NCBI GenBank assembly: GCA_020832445.1
Contig: JAFIEO010000039.1
Location: forward strand, 1-64,000
Direction of reading: 5' to 3'
Length of the DNA: 64,000 nt
DNA from: Paracoccaceae bacterium
GTDB lineage: Bacteria; Pseudomonadota; Alphaproteobacteria; Rhodobacterales; Rhodobacteraceae
The position numbers were made by a program, and so were the translations under genes. Below the pieces are notes generated by a model that saw only the letters and a list, made by a program, of their open reading frames with translations, was not told where the DNA came from and did no database searches. This document shows positions 59,018 to 64,000 of the stretch, piece after piece (position 1 is the stretch's first letter; the number at the start of each line of letters is the position of its first letter).

Positions 59018-60289
59018 ATGTCCACCTCTGATGATCTGCGCATCAAGACGACAGCGCCGAAACCGGCCTTTCGGTTGAGTATGCTGCTTTATGATCAGCG
59101 CTATCGTTCAATTACGATTCAGGTATTCTTCCTGTTCATGCTTATGCTTGGCGCGGCGTGGCTGATTGACAACACGGTCAATAACCTGCGTGCCTTGGGC
59201 CGCGATTTCAGTTTTGCCTTTCTGAATGCGCCTGCCGGATATGATATCAACCAGCGCCCGATTGAATATAACAGCCAGATGACGCATGGCCGTGCGGCAT
59301 TGGTGGGTTTTCTGAATACGTTGATTCTGGCCGTGCTTGCCTGTATGCTGGCAACGGTCCTTGGGGTTATTGCCGGTGTGCTGCGGCTGTCCAATAACTG
59401 GATCGTGGGCCGGTTGATGACGGTCTATATCGAAGTGTTCCGCAATATCCCGACATTGTTGTGGATTTTGATTTTTGGCGCCATCATGACCGAGGCCATG
59501 CCAGCGCCAAGCGCGTTTCGCGGGGATGACCCTGCTGCAAGCATGCTGTTTAATGATGCTGTCGCGGTCACAAACCGCGGTGTCTATGTGCCGTCCATTA
59601 TGTTCCTGCGTGATCTGGGTGATTTACGTCTTGGGCCGGTTGCACCGTCGTTGAACTGGCTGCTGGTCTTTCTTGTTCTTATTGTTGGCGTTTATGCGAA
59701 TAAACGGCTGATTGAACATGCGACAGCGGTGCAAAACGCGACCGGCGTGCGCCCGAAGACATGGTGGAAAAGCATCCTTATCCTGCTTGGTCCGGTGGTT
59801 GTTATCTTCATCGCCCTTGGCGCATATCTGGAGTATCCCGAACTTCGCGGCTTCAACTTCGCGGGGGGCACGCATCTGCGCAATTCCCTGATTGCGATGT
59901 GGCTGGGGCTTGGAATTTACACCGGCGCATTCGTGGCCGAGAATGTGCGCGCAGGCATTCTGGCGATTTCCAAGGGGCAGACTGAAGCTGCCTTTGCCCT
60001 TGGCATGCAACCGGGCAAGACGATGCGGCTTGTCATTTTGCCACAGGCGCTGCGTGTGATCATTCCACCGCTGATTTCGCAATATCTGAACATTACCAAA
60101 AACACATCTCTGGGTCTGGCTGTCGGGTATATGGACCTGCGTTCGACGCTGGGGGGAATCACGATCAACCAGACCGGACGCGAGCTGGAAGGTATGCTTT
60201 TGATGATGCTGATATATCTGGCAATCAGCCTGACGATATCAGGGGCAATGAATGTCTATAATTCCCGCGTCAAACTGAAGGAGCGGTAG
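59018..60289 (+). CDS. aapQ: General amino-acid ABC transporter, permease AapQ
   Basis: A 423-residue inner-membrane permease of the HisM type with about eight membrane segments. The C-terminal half has the EAA loop region AFALGMQPGKTMRLVILPQALRVIIPP, which contacts the ATPase, and GAFVAENVRAGILAISKGQTEAA. The N-terminal extension and inserted loop (about residues 55-90 and 170-270) are typical of AapQ/BztB. It pairs with AapM, which starts two bases after its stop. Confidence 0.93.
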   Translation: MSTSDDLRIKTTAPKPAFRLSMLLYDQRYRSITIQVFFLFMLMLGAAWLIDNTVNNLRALGRDFSFAFLNAPAGYDINQRPIEYNSQMTHGRAALVGFLNTLILAVLACMLATVLGVIAGVLRLSNNWIVGRLMTVYIEVFRNIPTLLWILIFGAIMTEAMPAPSAFRGDDPAASMLFNDAVAVTNRGVYVPSIMFLRDLGDLRLGPVAPSLNWLLVFLVLIVGVYANKRLIEHATAVQNATGVRPKTWWKSILILLGPVVVIFIALGAYLEYPELRGFNFAGGTHLRNSLIAMWLGLGIYTGAFVAENVRAGILAISKGQTEAAFALGMQPGKTMRLVILPQALRVIIPPLISQYLNITKNTSLGLAVGYMDLRSTLGGITINQTGRELEGMLLMMLIYLAISLTISGAMNVYNSRVKLKER

Positions 60290-60291
60290 AC

Positions 60292-61590
60292 ATGAGCGAT
60301 ACCCACGCACAGACCGTCGCCTATGTTCGTGACAGCATGCTTCCCGAAAAACCGCCACCCATCGCGGAAAAGGGTGCGATAAAATGGCTGCGCGAGAACC
60401 TGTTCTCGGGCTGGTTGAATACGGCGTTGACAGTGTTGTCGCTGCTTGCCGTCTGGTATGCGCTTATGGCCATTGGGCCTTGGCTGCTGAACACTGTGTG
60501 GAACGCGCAATCCTTGCGCGAATGCCGCGAAGTGCTGGATGGCGCAAGCGGGGCGTGTTTTGCGGTTATCAAGGACCGCTGGCACCAGTTGCTGTTCGGG
60601 TTCTATCCGCCGCAGCATTACTGGCGCCCGGTTCTGACACTGGTGCTGATGTTCGTGGCGCTGGCACCGGTTCTGTTCAGTCAGGTGCCGCGCAAGATGC
60701 TGGGCTTTTCGGCGCTTTACCCCTTTGTGGCCTATCATCTGCTTTGGGGCGGATCGATCTGGTTGCCGGTCTCAGTTATCCTTGGCTTCGTGCTGGGCTA
60801 TGTGGCTTATCGCCTGTTGGCCAGATTCGCACCACTGATCGCAATCGCGGGGGCGATTCTGGTGCCGGTGATCTGGTGGATCATGTTTGCGGCAGGGTTC
60901 ACATCTGCCATGACATCGGTGGCACCGATCGGGCTGGACTTTATACGTTCTGACCGGTTCGGGGGCTTTCTGATCTCCCTGGTTATCGGGGTTTCGGGGA
61001 TTTCGCTGTCGCTGCCTATCGGCGTTTTGCTGGCGTTGGGGCGGCAATCGGACATGGTGTTTGTGAAATCCGTCTGTGTGATGGTGATCGAATTCATCCG
61101 TGGTGTGCCGCTGATTACGCTTTTGTTCACGGCCTCCTTGCTGCTGAACTACTTTCTGCCGCCGGGCACAGCGTTCGATCTGATCCTGCGGGTGATCATC
61201 ATGGTGACGCTGTTCGCATCTGCCTATATGGCCGAGGTTATCCGCGGCGGGCTTGCCGCGCTGCCAAAGGGCCAGTACGAGGCTGCGGATGCGCTGGGTC
61301 TGGACTACTGGAAGGCACAGCGGCTGATCATCATGCCGCAGGCGCTGAAAATTTCCATCCCCGGCATCGTGAATACGTTTATCGGCCTGTTCAAGGACAC
61401 CACGCTGGTTGTCTTTATCGGCCTGCTGGACCCGATTGGCCTGTCAAATGCCATCCGCGCCGATACTGATTGGAACGGCATTTACTGGGAGCTGTTCATC
61501 TTTATCGGGGCATTGTTCTTCATCTTCTGTTTCGGCATGTCGCGCTATTCCATGTATCTGGAGCGCAAGCTGAAAACGGACCACAAGTAA
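60292..61590 (+). CDS. aapM: General amino-acid ABC transporter, permease AapM
   Basis: A 432-residue permease, partner of AapQ. The C-terminal part has YMAEVIRGGLAALPKGQYEAADALGLDYWKAQRLIIMPQALKISIPGIVNTFIGLFKDTTLV, a clear EAA loop region. The N-terminal half carries a helix pair and a periplasmic insertion rich in charged residues. RBS GGAG overlaps the aapQ end. Confidence 0.93.
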   Translation: MSDTHAQTVAYVRDSMLPEKPPPIAEKGAIKWLRENLFSGWLNTALTVLSLLAVWYALMAIGPWLLNTVWNAQSLRECREVLDGASGACFAVIKDRWHQLLFGFYPPQHYWRPVLTLVLMFVALAPVLFSQVPRKMLGFSALYPFVAYHLLWGGSIWLPVSVILGFVLGYVAYRLLARFAPLIAIAGAILVPVIWWIMFAAGFTSAMTSVAPIGLDFIRSDRFGGFLISLVIGVSGISLSLPIGVLLALGRQSDMVFVKSVCVMVIEFIRGVPLITLLFTASLLLNYFLPPGTAFDLILRVIIMVTLFASAYMAEVIRGGLAALPKGQYEAADALGLDYWKAQRLIIMPQALKISIPGIVNTFIGLFKDTTLVVFIGLLDPIGLSNAIRADTDWNGIYWELFIFIGALFFIFCFGMSRYSMYLERKLKTDHK

Positions 61591-61602
61591 GGGGGTCGTA
61601 GC

Positions 61603-62406
61603 ATGACCGAACCGACGATTGAACTTCCCGTAGATCGCGAAATCGACACCAGCAAGATGAAGGTCAGCGACGCTGTCGCCATCCAGATTACCGGCATGAA
61701 CAAGTGGTTCGGCACGTTTCATGTGCTGCGCGACATCAACATGACGGTCAATAGTGGCGAACGGATTGTCGTGTGTGGCCCGTCAGGGTCGGGCAAATCC
61801 ACGCTGATACGCTGCATCAACCGTCTGGAAGAACACCAGTCAGGGCAGATCATCGTTGATGGCACCGAACTGACAGGGGATCTGAAGAATATCGACAAGG
61901 TCCGGTCCGAAGTCGGCATGGTGTTTCAGCATTTCAACCTGTTCCCGCACCTGACCATTCTGGAAAACTGCACGCTGGCCCCGATCTGGGTGCGCAAGGT
62001 TCCCAAAAAGGAAGCCGAAGAAATCGCGATGCATTTTCTGGAAAAGGTGAAAATTCCCGAACAAGCGCTGAAATACCCCGGCCAGTTGTCGGGCGGACAG
62101 CAGCAGCGCGTGGCAATCGCGCGGTCGCTGTGCATGAAGCCGCGCATCATGCTGTTTGACGAACCCACTTCGGCGCTGGACCCAGAAATGATCAAGGAAG
62201 TGCTGGATACCATGATCGCGCTGGCCGAAGAAGGCATGACCATGCTGTGCGTCACGCATGAAATGGGCTTTGCGCAGGCGGTGGCAAACCGTGTGATCTT
62301 CATGGATCAGGGCCAGATTGTGGAGCAGAACGAACCAAGGGAGTTTTTCAACAACCCGAAATCAGAACGGACCAAACTGTTCCTAAGCCAGATTCTGGGG
62401 CATTGA
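61603..62406 (+). CDS. aapP: General amino-acid ABC transporter, ATPase AapP
   Basis: A 267-residue cytosolic ATPase (GlnQ/HisP type). Walker [13 protein letters not shown] near residue 59, Q-loop [13 protein letters not shown] near 105, signature [15 protein letters not shown] near 162, and Walker [15 protein letters not shown] near 183 with the switch histidine in [10 protein letters not shown] near 217. The ~25-residue N-terminal extension is usual for AapP. Last gene of the operon, closed by a terminator at 62426. Confidence 0.95.
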   Translation: MTEPTIELPVDREIDTSKMKVSDAVAIQITGMNKWFGTFHVLRDINMTVNSGERIVVCGPSGSGKSTLIRCINRLEEHQSGQIIVDGTELTGDLKNIDKVRSEVGMVFQHFNLFPHLTILENCTLAPIWVRKVPKKEAEEIAMHFLEKVKIPEQALKYPGQLSGGQQQRVAIARSLCMKPRIMLFDEPTSALDPEMIKEVLDTMIALAEEGMTMLCVTHEMGFAQAVANRVIFMDQGQIVEQNEPREFFNNPKSERTKLFLSQILGH

Positions 62407-62425
62407 GTCTGCCGCTGTTGCACGG

Positions 62426-62453
62426 AAACGGGGGCCGCACTGGCCCCCGTTTT
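62426..62453. terminator. Bidirectional terminator between aapP and hemP
   Basis: AAACGGGGGCC and GGCCCCCGTTT form a strong 11-bp stem with a 5-base loop. It follows aapP and directly abuts the stop codon of the converging hemP gene. Confidence 0.85.
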
Positions 62454-62614
62454 CATTTGGTCAGGATCAGTTTTCCAGCGCGTGTAATCCGCAACTGGTA
62501 GGTCTTGCCGTCCAGAAGGATCTGCGCCAGCGTGCCGCCGCGTGTCAGGGAATAGACGTCATGAACAGGGGGCGTCTGGGTTTGTTGCGGTTCGAATCGG
62601 GTTATCGCATTCAT
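62453..62614 (-). CDS. hemP: Hemin uptake protein HemP
   Basis: A 53-residue protein of the HemP family, which supports heme uptake and in some bacteria acts as an activator of heme-uptake genes. The C-terminal block LLDGKTYQLRITRAGKLILTK is diagnostic, preceded by LTRGGTLAQI. ATG 62614 gives the family start; the frame is open to 62647. No TonB receptor or heme ABC genes are in the window, so it stands alone here. Confidence 0.88.
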   Translation of the reverse strand: MNAITRFEPQQTQTPPVHDVYSLTRGGTLAQILLDGKTYQLRITRAGKLILTK

Positions 62615-62684
62615 TTGCGGGGCCTTTCTGGTCGTTGAATCCGGCACGTTTGCTGACCTGTGGGCTGGCTGTTGATGTAATAGA

Positions 62685-62708
62685 TGACAAAAACACTTTG
62701 CTTTGTCA
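62685..62708. promoter_or_regulatory. Inverted repeat upstream of hemP
   Basis: TGACAAA and TTTGTCA are perfect 7-bp arms 10 bases apart, about 70 bases upstream of the hemP start. An iron-responsive operator (for Irr, Fur or RirA) would suit hemP, but the sequence does not match one I can state with confidence. Confidence 0.4.
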
Positions 62709-62837
62709 AATCCTGATTAATATGGTCGGGTAATATTGTGCAGATCAGCTTAATCTTGGTGCTTGCCCTTGCAACCGGCCCGGAATTCGGACCAATTGTC
62801 CCAAAGTTTCTTTTACGGCGGGCAGGGGGCCTTGGTC

Positions 62838-63812
62838 ATGGTCACGGTGGCGATAAACGGGTTCGGGCGTATCGGGCGCACAGTACTGCGCGCCTGGTTG
62901 CAGGGCGGGTGGCCTGATGTCCGTATCGTGGCGATAAACGACATCGCGAGCGCCGAAGATTGCGCCTATCTGTTTGAATACGATTCGGTTTTTGGCCCGT
63001 TTCGGGGCAGTGTCGAGTTGCGCGATGGCCAGATGATCGCCGCCGGACATTCGCTGCGCCTGACACATGCGGCAGATTTGTCGCAGGTGGACTTGTCAGA
63101 TGTTGATCTTGTCATGGAATGCACCGGTCACGCAAATACCACAGATATTGCCTGCCGGGGCATTCGTGCCGGCGCGCGCCGTGTCCTGATATCCGGTCCG
63201 TCGGATGCAGCGCAGGTGACGGTGGTTCTTGGGGCGAATGAAGATACCCTCAGGCCGGAGCATGACCTTATTTCTAACGCGTCCTGCACCACCAATGCGC
63301 TGGCACCGCTTGCAAAGCTGCTGGAGGGTTGCTGGGGCATTGAGACAGGATTTATGACCACAATCCACTGCTACACAGGCAGCCAGCCCACCACCGATGC
63401 CCCGCGCGGTGATCCGGCGCGTTCACGGGCGGCGGCGCTATCCATGGTGCCAACGACCACCAGTGCCCAGCATCTGGTCGAACATGTCCTGCCGCAGTTG
63501 ACGGGCCGTTTGCTGGGGGCAGCGGTGCGTGTGCCGACTGCGTCTGTGTCGGCGGTGGACTTGTCGGTCATGTTGTCGCGCCCCGCGACATTGGAGCAGG
63601 TGAATGATGCCTTGCGCAATGCGGGCGGCGTGATTGGCTGGACCGATCGCCCGCTTGTGTCCAGCGATCTGCGCGCCCGGCCCGAGAGTATTATCATGGC
63701 GTTGCCCGAAACCCGCATGACACAAAACGGCATGCTGCGCGTATTTGGCTGGTATGATAATGAGTGGGGTTTTTCATGTCGGATGCTGGATATGGCGACG
63801 CGGATTTTATGA
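62838..63812 (+). CDS. gap: Glyceraldehyde-3-phosphate dehydrogenase
   Basis: Converts glyceraldehyde-3-phosphate to 1,3-bisphosphoglycerate with NAD(P)+. The 324-residue protein has the Rossmann start VAINGFGRIGRTVLR (residues 4-18), the catalytic cysteine in SNASCTTNALAP near 152, and the C-terminal WYDNEWGFSCRMLD. The C-terminal half is somewhat divergent, with RPATLEQVNDALRNA, so it may be a secondary GAPDH or Epd-like; standard glycolytic use is most likely. ATG 62838 fits the family start. It stands alone before a cold-shock gene. Confidence 0.9.
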   Translation: MVTVAINGFGRIGRTVLRAWLQGGWPDVRIVAINDIASAEDCAYLFEYDSVFGPFRGSVELRDGQMIAAGHSLRLTHAADLSQVDLSDVDLVMECTGHANTTDIACRGIRAGARRVLISGPSDAAQVTVVLGANEDTLRPEHDLISNASCTTNALAPLAKLLEGCWGIETGFMTTIHCYTGSQPTTDAPRGDPARSRAAALSMVPTTTSAQHLVEHVLPQLTGRLLGAAVRVPTASVSAVDLSVMLSRPATLEQVNDALRNAGGVIGWTDRPLVSSDLRARPESIIMALPETRMTQNGMLRVFGWYDNEWGFSCRMLDMATRIL

Positions 63813-63983
63813 TGATAACTTCGATTTTAGTTGCATTTTCAGCGTGAATGCAGCAGATTATGGGCGCGACGTTACCACTATCGACCACTGTTCTCCGACT
63901 TCGGCCACAGTCACTTCGATCTTGCACTGACTGAGCCGGGCTGCCGCATAACGTGGGTAGCATAACTACTAGGAGACATCACT

Positions 63984-64000
63984 ATGGCCAACGGCACAGT
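63984..64000 (+). CDS. Cold-shock protein, 5' end (cut by window edge)
   Basis: Only the first codons are present: MANGTV, the typical start of CspA-family proteins in this group (usually continued by KWFN). AGGAG lies ten bases upstream. The 63813-63983 leader likely carries its promoter and long untranslated region. The call rests on six residues and the ribosome site. Confidence 0.6.

Overview
The window reads as chromosomal DNA of an alphaproteobacterium, most likely a Rhodobacteraceae (Roseobacter/Rhodobaca-like) species. I infer this from the GC-rich codon use, the adjacent sciP and ctrA cell-cycle genes, an aapJQMP (bztABCD-type) amino-acid importer, the order pyrC-pyrE-ybgC-tolQRAB-pal-cpoB-tilS-ftsH, a zwf-pgl-pgi Entner-Doudoroff operon, and many 4-base ATGA gene overlaps. 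Coding density is high. I see no prophage, insertion sequence, CRISPR array, rRNA operon or transposase.

Layout. 1-359 is an almost perfect 159-bp-arm inverted repeat that includes the 5' end of the first gene; it may be a contig-end fold-back. 0.3-3.3 kb: ZevA/ZevB-like metal transport pair and a MATE pump. 3.4-6.4 kb: aspartate aminotransferase with a small partner, then an XRE regulator, SdhE and a MarR-family regulator. 6.9-10.8 kb: zwf-pgl-pgi, preceded by a LacI-type (CceR-like) operator. 10.8-13.8 kb: a lipoprotein, then a leftward sulfur operon (periplasmic rhodanese, YeeE/YedE transporter and an overlapping 59-residue membrane protein). 14.2-18.5 kb: SseB-like protein, rplM-rpsI, universal stress protein, MTA/SAH nucleosidase, alanine racemase, tRNA-Thr(GGT). 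18.7-25.3 kb: a rightward run of small ORF, murA, DUF2948, hisD, haloacid dehalogenase, two alpha/beta hydrolases and a threonine/serine dehydratase. 25.4-28.2 kb: dnaX-ybaB-recR. 28.4-34.4 kb: DUF2237, DUF2332, pth, rplY, L-lactate dehydrogenase, CoxG and a GntR regulator.

34.8-46.8 kb is one long leftward block: pyrC and pyrE, the Tol-Pal envelope system, tilS and ftsH. 47.2-51.7 kb: a predicted periplasmic protein of unknown function, rsmA, pdxA, mnmA. 51.9-57.3 kb: sciP, ctrA, ligA, recG. 57.3-57.6 kb holds a 37-codon ORF absent from ordinary gene calls. It has an exact alphaproteobacterial LexA box (GTTC-N7-GTTC) upstream and its own terminator, so it is a candidate SOS-induced small membrane protein. 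57.9-62.4 kb: aapJQMP. The window ends with hemP, a GAPDH gene and the first codons of a cold-shock protein.

Three dispersed non-coding families occur. Family A is a ~107-bp element bounded by TTAGAGCAT/ATGCTCTAA and related to the well-known alphaproteobacterial GAGCATG palindromes. Family B is a ~200-bp GC-rich repeat that twice abuts family A. The third is a ~24-bp motif (GAGTATTT followed by GGCAAGATGAA) found in four intergenic gaps. The most interesting items are the SOS-box small ORF, an alpha/beta hydrolase whose nucleophile serine is glycine, the 59-residue protein coupled to the sulfur transporter, and the repeats.
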